Source of the DNA: Pontibacter sp. E15-1
GTDB lineage: Bacteria; Bacteroidota; Bacteroidia; Cytophagales; Hymenobacteraceae
Length of the DNA: 64,000 bases
Direction: 5' to 3'
Assembly (NCBI RefSeq): GCF_022601975.1
Contig: NZ_JAKVIR010000019.1
Location: forward strand, 61,503 to 125,502
The notes under the pieces were generated by a model. That model had not been told where the DNA came from and did not search any database. It saw nothing but the letters and a program-made list of their open reading frames with translations. A program made the position numbers and the translations under genes. The stretch's first letter is position 1, and each line of letters opens with the position of its first letter. Positions 17,313-25,158 of the stretch are shown here, in pieces.

Positions 17313-18113
17313 ATGCAACGACTAAAAGGGCAATCGGCGCTTGTTACGGGCTCAAGCTCGGGAATCGGGAAAGCCATGGCACTGGCCATGGCCAGAGAAG
17401 GAGCAAATGTGGTCATAAACTTTCACAGCAATGAAAGCAGTGCCCAGCAAATAGTAGAAGAGATAACATCAGAAGGAGGAAACGCCATTGCCATAGGCGC
17501 TGATGTCAGCAAAGAGGCCGACGTCAAGAGAATGTTCGGGCGAATGTTCGAGGCCTTCGGCACCATCGATATTCTTGTCAACAACGCCGGGCTGCAGAAA
17601 GACGCATCCTTTGTAGATATGACGTTAGATGACTGGGAGAAAGTGATCGGAATCAATCTGACAGGACAGTTTCTGTGCGCCAGGGAGGCGGCCAAAGAGT
17701 TTATCCGCCGTGGAGTCGTCGAAGGGCGCTCTGTTGCTGCCGGTAAAATTATTTGCATCAGCTCCGTGCATGAAGTGATTCCCTGGGCGGGCCATGTCAA
17801 CTATGCCGCTTCAAAAGGAGGCGTCATGCTGCTCATGAAGTCCATCGCGCAGGAGCTTGCACCTTATAAAATTAGGGTAAACAGTATCGCGCCAGGGGCC
17901 ATAAAAACGCCCATTAACAGATCTGCCTGGGCAGACCCGGAATCAGAGAAGAAACTCCTCGAACTGATTCCGTATGGCAGGGTGGGCGTTCCTGAAGATA
18001 TTGCCAATGCCGCTGTCTGGCTCGCTTCCGATGATTCAGACTATGTGCATGGTGAAACGCTGGTCATTGACGGAGGCATGACACTTTATCCTGGCTTTGT
18101 AGGTAACGGATAA
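17313..18113 (+). CDS. Glucose 1-dehydrogenase-like SDR oxidoreductase
   Basis: This 266-residue short-chain dehydrogenase has the cofactor motif TGSSSGIGKAMA (about 12-23), NNAG at the end of strand 4, and the catalytic Ser/Tyr/Lys set in ISSVHEVIPWAGHVNYAASKGG. The C-terminal DGGMTLYPGF is typical of the glucose 1-dehydrogenase subgroup, which oxidises beta-D-glucose to gluconolactone with NAD(P). Substrate assignment rests on subgroup similarity and the local GH15 and gnd genes, which would supply glucose and consume gluconate-derived products (inference). Confidence 0.78.
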   Translation: MQRLKGQSALVTGSSSGIGKAMALAMAREGANVVINFHSNESSAQQIVEEITSEGGNAIAIGADVSKEADVKRMFGRMFEAFGTIDILVNNAGLQKDASFVDMTLDDWEKVIGINLTGQFLCAREAAKEFIRRGVVEGRSVAAGKIICISSVHEVIPWAGHVNYAASKGGVMLLMKSIAQELAPYKIRVNSIAPGAIKTPINRSAWADPESEKKLLELIPYGRVGVPEDIANAAVWLASDDSDYVHGETLVIDGGMTLYPGFVGNG

Positions 18114-18196
18114 GCTTTGCAATTATAAAAAGTTATGCTGCGTCATTATCTTTCCCTTACAGGATCTGAGAAGATTTCAGGATGGCTCTATGAAGG

Positions 18197-18796
18197 TCAA
18201 CAGCACCCTCTGCCGCCACGCACGAATGTGTAAAAATCTTCCACGTGAGAAATTTTAGCATCTGGGTTTTCCGACAGCCATTTTGCAGCGGTTTCCTGGT
18301 TTGCAAAAAAATGGGAGCGCTGGCAAAAGCTGTCGCTTATGTGGCAGCTATCCGCATCTTCCACCCACGAAACAGAAAGCGGAACCGGATCAGTCCACTC
18401 CAGAAAATCCTCGTTTACAGAGAGCTTAATCAACTCCCCATTAACAGGGTCTTTTGATTCTATCAAGGCGGAGAAAGACAAAAATTGTGGCAGTAAGATG
18501 GCGTCAGCCGCACACCAGGTGTAAAGGGTTCTATTCTGCACTATCAATTTATGCTGTGTAGGCACTAATGACAGGCCAAGGAAGCCTACCACCCGTCCCT
18601 GGGCATCCACCTCTCCGTAGGAAGCCAAAGCTTCCTGAGCTTCAGCAGCATCCATATGAAGCAGCTCGGCAAAACGATCCACAGGCAGCGGCTCGCCATT
18701 CATCAGATGTGCATAGACTGCTTCGCTCCCACGCTGCCCAGCCTCGCTGATCTGTAGCTCAAACCGCTTTATAAGGGGGCTGCAACTCTCCTTCAT
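18197..18796 (-). CDS. merB: Organomercurial lyase MerB
   Basis: This 199-residue enzyme cleaves carbon-mercury bonds in organomercurials and releases Hg(II) to MerA. The residues expected for catalysis are present at nearly standard positions: Cys95 and Asp98 in LYTWCAADAILL and Cys158 in DSFCQRSHFFA. The N-terminal region is a winged-helix-like domain (about 20-80). An extra CC pair ends the protein. The gene is the last of the mer operon, 67 bases after merA, with a hairpin between them that may lower its expression. Confidence 0.88.
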   Translation of the reverse strand: MKESCSPLIKRFELQISEAGQRGSEAVYAHLMNGEPLPVDRFAELLHMDAAEAQEALASYGEVDAQGRVVGFLGLSLVPTQHKLIVQNRTLYTWCAADAILLPQFLSFSALIESKDPVNGELIKLSVNEDFLEWTDPVPLSVSWVEDADSCHISDSFCQRSHFFANQETAAKWLSENPDAKISHVEDFYTFVRGGRGCC

Positions 18797-18830
18797 TACT
18801 TTCCTGATTTATATTTATGGTTACATGAAA

Positions 18831-18854
18831 AAGGGGGCATTTGGTTGCCCCCTT
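18831..18854 (-). terminator. Hairpin between merA and merB
   Basis: Arms 18831-18839 and 18846-18854 form a perfect 9-bp G/C-rich stem (AAGGGGGCA/TGCCCCCTT) with a 6-nt loop. It follows the merA stop and precedes merB, suggesting partial termination or 3'-end protection. Confidence 0.6.
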
Positions 18855-18863
18855 GGTTATAGC

Positions 18864-20795
18864 TTAACTCGCACAGCAACTCAGCTCCGACACATCCTTA
18901 TTAAATGTGATGGCCGCCAGTTTGATTCCCTCCGACAGGGTCAGATATGGGTGGAACGCATCGGCCAGTTCCGCTACAGTCATGCCTGCTTTAATGGCCA
19001 GGCTTAGTTGCATGGCCAGCTCACCTCCTTCGGGCGCAATAATCCTACCCCCGATGAGCCTGTCGTTTTCCGTGTTTCTAATAAGTTTGATAAAGCCCCT
19101 GGTATCTAAGGCTGCCTGTGCTCGGGGCACTTCGGAGAGTGGAATGGTACTGGTCTCAAAAGGAATACCCGCCTGCGCTGCCTCCCTCTCATCCAAGCCT
19201 GCGCCGGCTACCTGCGGGTCCGTAAAAACCACCCACGGAAGAGCCGTGTAATCTACAATGTCACCGGAACTTTTAAAGGCGTTCAGCACTGCTACCTTGC
19301 CCTCTTTGGCTGCCGTATAAACAAATGCCGGCGTAGCAGTGCAGTCTCCGGCGGCATAGATGTGGCTCACATTCGTCTCCTGCCTTTCGTTCACCTGTAT
19401 GTGCCCCGATGGCAGAAGCGCTATGCCTACTTTATCTATACCCATGTTAAAGGTATTGGCCTTTGCTCCTGTGGCCACTAAGATATGCGACCCTTCAACG
19501 AATCCTTCATTTGTAAAGGCCCTGACTTTGCCTCCCTGTCTTTCAAATCTTTCAATCCGTACATTGGTCCGGATGTCAATACTCTCATTTCTGAAGTGTG
19601 TGGTCAGTTCATCGGTAATGTCTGCGGCCTGTGTCCTCAATATTCTCTCGGATCTGTGGAGTATGGTTACTTTCGTGCCGAAACGGTTGTAGGCCTGCGC
19701 GATTTCCAAGGCAATGTATCCCGCCCCCAGCACAAGAAGGTGCTCCGGCTGTTCTTCCAGATCAAACAGACTCTCGTTAGTAAGGTATCCTGCCTCCTTC
19801 AATCCTTCTATTGCCGGCACGTTGGTAGTGGCTCCGGTAGCCAACAAGAACTTCATTCCTTTGTACTGTTTCCCGTTTACTTCAATGGTGTGGGCATCCA
19901 CGAACCTGGCCCAGCCTTCCAGCACTTCTACCGTATCCAGTTGGTTTACCACATCCACGTATTTCTTCTTTTGCAGCGCAGCTACCAGTTCTTTTTTCTG
20001 CCTGATGATGGCCTTATAATCCACTTCAGGCGTTGCCGACGACACACCCTTAAAAGGGGAATGCATCGCCTTGTGTATCTGCTCCGCATTCCGGATCAGA
20101 TGCTTGGAAGGCACACAGCCCACGTTCACGCAGGTCCCTCCAATATCCAGCCCTGCATTCACCATCAGCACAGACAAGCCCATTTCCGCCGCGGCGGAGG
20201 AAGCTGAGAATGCTGCAGAGCCTCCTCCAATGATGATCAGATCGTACTGGCCTTTTCCGGCACCCTCCACGTTTCCACCCGCTGCATTTTTTACTTTATA
20301 GTTGCCCTGGTTCACCGTTTGGATGATTTCATCTTTTGTGATGGTTTCAGGGTCAAAAGTAAAGGTGCCTTTCCCGTTTTTATAACTCACTTCCTTACTA
20401 TAGATACCGGCCCTATTTTCGAACTCCTTCTCAATGGAAGCGGCACAGTGGTCACAGGTCATGCCTTCGATTTCAAGCTCAAGCTCTTCCTGGCTTCTGC
20501 CACGAGGTGCAGCTTCAACTTCACCTGTCACCTGATAGCCTTTCATGCTGTTCACAGCCTCTATAATTTGCTGCTTAGACACCTTCTGAGGGTCAAATGT
20601 AAAAGAGCCCAAACCATCTTTATAACTTACATGCTGGTCTAGCACACCTTTAATACTGCCGGCTTTTTTCTCAATACCCGCAGCACAATGATCACAGGTC
20701 ATTCCTGAGATTTTTAACACTACCTCTTCGCCTGCAGCCTTACTGGAGTCCTTTTCATTAGATTTATCTGAGAACATATTTTTTATTTTATTCAT
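18864..20795 (-). CDS. merA: Mercuric reductase MerA with two N-terminal HMA domains
   Basis: This 643-residue flavoenzyme reduces Hg(II) to Hg(0) with NADPH. Two heavy-metal-associated domains come first, each with GMTCDHCA (Cys34/37 and Cys114/117). The reductase domain has FAD motif IIGGGSAAFSAS, redox pair Cys222/Cys227 in GGTCVNVGCVPSK, a second Rossmann motif GAGYIALEIAQ and the C-terminal Cys pair at 640-641 in SCCAS. Many MerA proteins carry one HMA domain or none, so two is above average. It is transcribed after merP and before merB. Confidence 0.95.
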   Translation of the reverse strand: MNKIKNMFSDKSNEKDSSKAAGEEVVLKISGMTCDHCAAGIEKKAGSIKGVLDQHVSYKDGLGSFTFDPQKVSKQQIIEAVNSMKGYQVTGEVEAAPRGRSQEELELEIEGMTCDHCAASIEKEFENRAGIYSKEVSYKNGKGTFTFDPETITKDEIIQTVNQGNYKVKNAAGGNVEGAGKGQYDLIIIGGGSAAFSASSAAAEMGLSVLMVNAGLDIGGTCVNVGCVPSKHLIRNAEQIHKAMHSPFKGVSSATPEVDYKAIIRQKKELVAALQKKKYVDVVNQLDTVEVLEGWARFVDAHTIEVNGKQYKGMKFLLATGATTNVPAIEGLKEAGYLTNESLFDLEEQPEHLLVLGAGYIALEIAQAYNRFGTKVTILHRSERILRTQAADITDELTTHFRNESIDIRTNVRIERFERQGGKVRAFTNEGFVEGSHILVATGAKANTFNMGIDKVGIALLPSGHIQVNERQETNVSHIYAAGDCTATPAFVYTAAKEGKVAVLNAFKSSGDIVDYTALPWVVFTDPQVAGAGLDEREAAQAGIPFETSTIPLSEVPRAQAALDTRGFIKLIRNTENDRLIGGRIIAPEGGELAMQLSLAIKAGMTVAELADAFHPYLTLSEGIKLAAITFNKDVSELSCCAS

Positions 20796-20850
20796 AAACT
20801 TTCACTTCTATTAAAGTTGCCAGCTTACATGGATTAAAAGAAAGGCCGGT

Positions 20851-21240
20851 TTAGCTTTTTTTCCGGGCTTTATCCTTTACTACCTCCACTGTGTATGGAG
20901 TATTCTTTTCTATGGCTTCAATAATCGCCTGTGGCTTCGTTTTGTCCGGGTTATAGTCTACAACCGCAATATCACCAGGGTATTCTACTGTACTACCCAC
21001 CACGCCCGGGGTTTGGCTTAAAACCTTGTGCACGTGGCTGGCACAACCGGCACAGGTCATACCGGTGACCTTCAGTTTTACTGTTTCGGCCTTCTCCTGC
21101 TTTACTCCTTGTTTCACACTGTTTCCATTGCTGGTTACTGCCATGGCTGTACTCTTTGGCTTGCAGCATTGGGCTTGGGCATTCAGGCTAAAACTAAGCG
21201 TAAAGCCCAGAACTAAAAGAATCAAAAATAATTTTTGCAT
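20851..21240 (-). CDS. merP: MerP-like periplasmic heavy-metal-binding protein
   Basis: This 129-residue protein has a signal peptide (residues 1 to about 23, hydrophobic core LILLVLGFTLSFSL, cleavage near AQA-Q). A linker follows, then one HMA domain with KVTGMTCAGCASHV. A CC pair directly follows the signal peptide. It is expected to bind Hg(II) in the periplasm and pass it to MerT. It lies 27 bases downstream of merT, which itself ends in a similar domain, so the operon encodes two MerP-like modules. Confidence 0.85.
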   Translation of the reverse strand: MQKLFLILLVLGFTLSFSLNAQAQCCKPKSTAMAVTSNGNSVKQGVKQEKAETVKLKVTGMTCAGCASHVHKVLSQTPGVVGSTVEYPGDIAVVDYNPDKTKPQAIIEAIEKNTPYTVEVVKDKARKKS

Positions 21241-21267
21241 AACGTGTCTGAATTATCGATTAATATT

Positions 21268-21888
21268 TTACTGTTGAACAATCTCCATTTTGGTTACCTT
21301 ATACCCCACTTCTTTTTCTATGACCTCTTTTAAGGCATCGGGGCCTACCACGGAAGCATCGTATTTCACCAGGGCAGTGCCTGTCTGATAGTCAGAGTTT
21401 GCCTCTATAACTCCTGCCTTACTTGTTAAAGCATAATTCACGCTGCTTTCACAGCCTTCGCAGGTCATTCCCTGTATGCGAAGACTCGCTTCCTGTAAAT
21501 CAGCCTTCGCCACCACTGCTACATCTTTTGCCGGAGCCAGGAAAAAAGCGTCAGAGTAGTAAGGAAAAGAAAGCAACAAGACAGCCAATGCCGTTACAAT
21601 TCCCAGGAAAGTCTTGGACTGCAGGAACGGCTTCTCTTCCTCATCGTCACAGGCACAGTCTACCGCTGCCTTTTTAGGCTTAAGCTTTTGATACCAGGCA
21701 AAGCCCAGCACCAACACCGTCAGCCCGATCAGGTAAGGACGAAAAGGCTCCATCCAGGAGAAAGCGGATGCAGCCCCCCCTATACCGGCTATGATAGCTA
21801 AGATGGGCGTAATGCAGCATAATGAGGCCAGAAAGGCCGCTCCCAGTGTGGCTCCTATCCATTTTGAATTTGACTCTGTTCTTTCCAT
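21268..21888 (-). CDS. merT: Mercuric ion transporter MerT fused to a MerP-like domain
   Basis: This 206-residue inner-membrane protein has three helices (about 10-40, 50-65 and 90-112). The first carries the mercury-accepting pair in ASLCCITPILA. A short cytoplasmic loop contains CACDDEEEE-like acidic sequence. The C-terminal 75 residues form an HMA domain with GMTCEGCESSV. This MerTP fusion is common in Bacteroidota mer operons. It starts 2 bases after the regulator stop, so the two genes are translationally close. Confidence 0.9.
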   Translation of the reverse strand: MERTESNSKWIGATLGAAFLASLCCITPILAIIAGIGGAASAFSWMEPFRPYLIGLTVLVLGFAWYQKLKPKKAAVDCACDDEEEKPFLQSKTFLGIVTALAVLLLSFPYYSDAFFLAPAKDVAVVAKADLQEASLRIQGMTCEGCESSVNYALTSKAGVIEANSDYQTGTALVKYDASVVGPDALKEVIEKEVGYKVTKMEIVQQ

Positions 21889-21890
21889 AG

Positions 21891-22265
21891 CTATTCTACT
21901 GTTTGCTCACTGGATGCTGTTAGTTCCTTTAATAAAGGCAGGATTAGCTGTATGTTTTCCTCTACAGCAGAATAGAACACCGTCTGCCCCACCTTTTTGT
22001 CTTTCACCAGGCCACCGTCCTTCAGTTTTCTCAAATGCTGCGAAATAGCAGGAACAGTCATCTCCAGCACGTCACTCAGATCGCAGGGGCACATTTGCTC
22101 TTCCTTATACAGCAGAAACAAAATGTTTAACCTCACGGCATTCCCGGCCAGGCTCATCATCCCTGCCATCTGCCGTACCTTTCCCTCTACTCCTGCTATA
22201 TCCTGCTTACACTGCTTTATCTGGTTTTCATCGGCCAGCACCCGGATACATCCTTGGTTTTTCAT
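21891..22265 (-). CDS. ArsR/SmtB-family metal-responsive repressor of the mer operon
   Basis: This winged-helix regulator (124 residues from the preferred ATG at 22265) has the family's metal site on helix 3, MCPCDLSDVLEMTVPAISQHLRKL, which includes the recognition helix. The beta-wing is VKDKKVGQTVFYS. ArsR proteins release DNA when the Cys pair binds a soft metal; mercury is the likely inducer from context. ATG 22283 is also open, but it overlaps the operator dyad at 22274-22293, so the shorter form is preferred. The gene heads the mer operon and so autoregulates. Confidence 0.88.
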   Translation of the reverse strand: MKNQGCIRVLADENQIKQCKQDIAGVEGKVRQMAGMMSLAGNAVRLNILFLLYKEEQMCPCDLSDVLEMTVPAISQHLRKLKDGGLVKDKKVGQTVFYSAVEENIQLILPLLKELTASSEQTVE

Positions 22266-22273
22266 TTTTAAAT

Positions 22274-22342
22274 ATCTAAGCAATATCTTAAATTACAAAC
22301 GCAATATTAGAGTAAAAGTTTCATTTAAGCAATCTCTTAAAT
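22274..22342 (-). promoter_or_regulatory. mer promoter with two ArsR-type operators
   Basis: A perfect dyad ATTTAAG-N6-CTTAAAT occupies 22323-22342 and an imperfect copy occupies 22274-22293; the surrounding 24-base blocks at 22277 and 22326 are direct repeats. On the minus strand a TTG at 22332-22330 lies inside the first dyad, followed after 20 bases by TAATATTG (22309-22302), close to the Bacteroidota TTG/TAnnTTTG promoter. The first operator would block the -33 box and the second would lie downstream of the start site. Confidence 0.7.
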
Positions 22343-22354
22343 TAAAAACTTGCT

Positions 22355-22733
22355 TTGCCAGTAGAATATGCCCTTATGGGGGCGGCACTGGTGATAAGCT
22401 TTGTTTTAATGCTAAAAGACAGGGGCTCTAAAGCCTGTTTCAGAACACCAAAACAAAAGAGAACTTACCACATTCATTTTACTTGCTCTCCTATGTTTCG
22501 ACCTGCTAGCGCTCCGGACACAGCCTCGAAGGGCTTACGCTGTATTTTGAAACGGCTTTTGGGCGAAACTGAAAATGTGGCTTGATAATTTATAGGCACC
22601 GGTACTAAACATTGTTCTCCTATTTAGAATAGCAAAAACGGCTGGGGAGGTTTGAAGCAGGATTACATTATATCCTACCTTTAAATACTTTAGAACAGTC
22701 AGATCTGGAGATAATAATTAGTATAAGCGCACT
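22355..22733. other. Intergenic region with a decayed MITE/IS-like segment
   Basis: Between the mer operators and the abiE promoter no convincing gene is seen. A TTG-initiated frame (22355-22585) begins like a membrane helix but then runs into low-quality sequence. Segments near 22432-22450 (AAGCCTGTTTCAGAAC) and 22546-22562 (TTTTGAAACGGCTTT) are imperfect inverted copies, as are CCACATTCATTTT and AAAATGTGG, suggesting a small dead mobile element. Confidence 0.35.
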
Positions 22734-22790
22734 TTGTCAAGTTTAATAACATAAAAACTTGACAATCCAAAATGATAATGCTTATCTTTG
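22734..22790 (+). promoter_or_regulatory. abiE promoter overlapped by an inverted-repeat operator
   Basis: Perfect 11-bp arms at 22734-22744 (TTGTCAAGTTT) and 22755-22765 flank a 10-base spacer. The right arm contains a TTG (22759-22761) followed 21 bases later by TATCTTTG (22783-22790), a near-ideal Bacteroidota promoter. Transcription would start near 22797. This rules out the in-frame ATG at 22772 as the translation start and favours 22823. Confidence 0.75.
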
Positions 22791-22822
22791 AATGTGGTTA
22801 TACGCTACAGAGGAAGCAGAAC

Positions 22823-23548
22823 ATGAGCATCATGCAACAAGTCCGGGAAAGAATTGAACAGGCCCAACCCGGTCAGCTGCTGACTTACGCTGATTTTCAG
22901 GTAAATGATAGCCAGCTAGAAGCCTTGGCGGCGGCACTTAGCCGCCTGGCCAGGCAAGGAGTGATCAACCGGCTGGCAAAAGGCCGCTACTATAAGCCAA
23001 AGGAAACTGTTTTCGGGAAAGTAAAACCATCTGAAAAGGAGATCATCAAGAGCCTGAGCACCTCCAAAGGCAAAGTTAAAGGGTACGAGAGCGGTTTGGG
23101 GCTCTACAACCAGCTGGGCCTGACCACGCAGGTTCCTCAGGAGGTGACGCTGATGACACGCAAGCAGCGCCGGGTGGCGAATGTCGGGAAAACCAAGATC
23201 CGTTATATTCAGAGCCCCACCCACTTCAAGGAGTCTGACATTGACAAGCTTCAAGTCCTAGACGCACTGCGCGGTTACAAGAAGATTCCGGACCGCAACA
23301 GCGAAAAGACGATCCTTATTCTGCTCGAGTATATCAGAAAATTAGCCGAAGGCGACATGGACCGGCTCTTAGAGCTGGCGCTGGACTACAACCCCGCTAC
23401 CCGTGCCCTGCTGGGAGCCCTGCTGGAGCAGCTAGGCTATGCACAGGAGGCGGATAGGCTAAGGCAGTCGCTTAACCCACTGACCAAATACAAACTGGGC
23501 ATTAGCGATAGCATATTGCCCAACAGAAAAGACTGGAATATCATATGA
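22823..23548 (+). CDS. AbiEi-type antitoxin (DUF6088-like), type IV toxin-antitoxin system 1
   Basis: This 241-residue protein begins MSIMQQVRERIEQ. An N-terminal winged helix (about 5-60, ALAAALSRLARQGVINRLAKGRYY) matches the DNA-binding domain of AbiEi antitoxins, and the C-terminal part (DALRGYKKIPDRNSEKTILI) matches DUF6088. Such antitoxins repress their own operon and counter the nucleotidyltransferase toxin. The stop overlaps the toxin start by ATGA. The start at 22823 is preferred because the promoter -7 box lies at 22783-22790. These systems protect against phage by abortive infection in studied examples. Confidence 0.85.
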   Translation: MSIMQQVRERIEQAQPGQLLTYADFQVNDSQLEALAAALSRLARQGVINRLAKGRYYKPKETVFGKVKPSEKEIIKSLSTSKGKVKGYESGLGLYNQLGLTTQVPQEVTLMTRKQRRVANVGKTKIRYIQSPTHFKESDIDKLQVLDALRGYKKIPDRNSEKTILILLEYIRKLAEGDMDRLLELALDYNPATRALLGALLEQLGYAQEADRLRQSLNPLTKYKLGISDSILPNRKDWNII

Positions 23549-24519
23549 ATCTGCACCAAAACCCGGAGGTGTTCCGGGACGCCATCACGGCCACGGCAGA
23601 GGCCCTGCAGATCAGGGATATGTATGTGGAGAAAGACTACTGGGTGACGCTGGTGCTCTATAGGCTGGCCCACTCCCCCTACGTGGAGCAGGCTATCTTC
23701 AAGGGCGGCACCTCCCTATCCAAGGCCTACAACCTGATTGAGCGCTTTTCAGAGGACATCGATTTGGCCATCAACGCCGACGAAGGCATGACCAACAACC
23801 AGGTCATGCAGCTGATCCGCAAGATATCAAAAGAGATCACGAAGGATATGGTGGAGGTAGATGATCCGCACCGGACCAGCAAGGGCTCCCGCTTCCGCAA
23901 AACACTGCACGACTACGGTGCCTCTGTGCAGGGAGACTATGGCCAGGCAACTGACAAGATTCTGGTCGAAATCAACTCCTTTGCCAGCCCTAATCCACAC
24001 CAGCTGATGCCAATCAAGACCTACATCAGCCAGTTTATGGCTCAACGTGGTTTGCTGGACCTGATTCGCCAGTACGAGCTAGAGCCTTTTGAGGTGAATG
24101 TGGTCAGTCTGGAGCGCACCTTCACAGAGAAGGTGCTGGCCCTGGTGCGGGCTTCTTATGCCGAAAACCCGGTAGATGAATTAGGTAGCAAGATTCGCCA
24201 TGTATACGACCTGCACGCCATGCTAAAAGCACCTGCAGTGACCGCTTTCCTGCACAGCGAGGACTTCTTTCAAATGATAAAGGCCGTACAGGCCGATGAT
24301 GCCCGAAACAGCGAGTTTCAGGGCGACTGGGCCATGCAGCCGTTGGATGCCTGCCTGCTGTTCGCCGACGTGAGAGGAGCCTGGAATTCTTTAGAGACGG
24401 CCTACCAGCAGGAATTCCGCTCCCTCGTGTATGGCTCACTGCCTGACCCAGAGGAGATTATTGCCGTCTTGGGAGCGGTCGCTGCACGCCACCAGGTATT
24501 TGGAGGCAGGAAGAGTTAA
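23545..24519 (+). CDS. AbiEii/AbiGii-family nucleotidyltransferase toxin, system 1
   Basis: This 324-residue toxin has the nucleotidyltransferase core FKGGTSLSKAYNLIERFSED followed by the catalytic-type DIDLAI, i.e. the GG-S and DxD motifs of the DNA polymerase beta fold. A later TFTEKVLALVRASY and IRHVYDLHAM match the conserved helices of AbiEii. Known members modify nucleotides or tRNA ends and arrest growth when antitoxin is lost. Its ATG overlaps the antitoxin stop, giving tight coupling. All core motifs look intact. Confidence 0.88.
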   Translation: MNLHQNPEVFRDAITATAEALQIRDMYVEKDYWVTLVLYRLAHSPYVEQAIFKGGTSLSKAYNLIERFSEDIDLAINADEGMTNNQVMQLIRKISKEITKDMVEVDDPHRTSKGSRFRKTLHDYGASVQGDYGQATDKILVEINSFASPNPHQLMPIKTYISQFMAQRGLLDLIRQYELEPFEVNVVSLERTFTEKVLALVRASYAENPVDELGSKIRHVYDLHAMLKAPAVTAFLHSEDFFQMIKAVQADDARNSEFQGDWAMQPLDACLLFADVRGAWNSLETAYQQEFRSLVYGSLPDPEEIIAVLGAVAARHQVFGGRKS

Positions 24520-25158
24520 GTCAGATAGGTGGCATTGACTTAGTGTAATTAGTCCCACAAGCTGTGGGATTAACTGCTCCTCAAACTATAGAATTAAATA
24601 ATAAGAAATCGCACAGGCCGTGCATGGCCACTTTTCCTGGTAATACCACGCTATATCTCACCGGCTATTGGTTGGCTTCGAAGGTAAAGTATTGGTTTCC
24701 CTCCTGTATAAGCGTAGGTTTTCTTATCAGTCTGCTTCCCTTCTTTGTATCCTGTGATTTCCAATTCCATGGCGGCCGGCAGAGTCTTCACCGTCGAGAA
24801 ACCATGGGTCTGGGTATGAAATCCCGTGACGCCCTCGCCTCATAGGAATAGTTCTCCTCTGTCAGGTGTTCCTGTTCCTACTCTCTTTCCCTCCGCCCTG
24901 TTATAACGCTTGTGGATATGCTTTGGGAGCACAGCTGTTTAACTGTATCACCAACTCATCTCATTAATCAAAATACCAGTTTAATTTGTGAGACGGCAAT
25001 TCGGGACCCACTATATACAGATCTTGCATATTGCTTACAAGTATCGCTAAAACGGCCATTTTTTGAGAATACCAAGTAACCTATCTCAGTGCTAAGACAG
25101 TTAGCTAATTTACCACTTTAGAGGCACATTGAAGACTATTACTTTACTATCTTGAGCA
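24520..25158. other. Gap with one hairpin and a degraded minus-strand coding fragment
   Basis: A 7-bp stem hairpin (24553-24569, TCCCACA-AGC-TGTGGGA) follows the toxin gene and may terminate it. On the minus strand an open frame ending at TAG 24653-24651 encodes a plausible protein tail (GEGVTGFHTQTHGF, LEITGYKEGKQTDKKTYAY, GGKPILYLRSQPIAGEI) with no start. It looks like a leftover C-terminus of an unrecognised gene. The rest, to 25158, is AT-rich and shows nothing else. Confidence 0.4.

Noticed and set aside
19485..20207. 240-codon plus-strand frame
   Set aside because: It is antisense to merA and reads as a shadow of its codons.
24564..24845. 93-codon plus-strand frame
   Set aside because: The translation is unlike a protein and is opposite a more convincing coding fragment.
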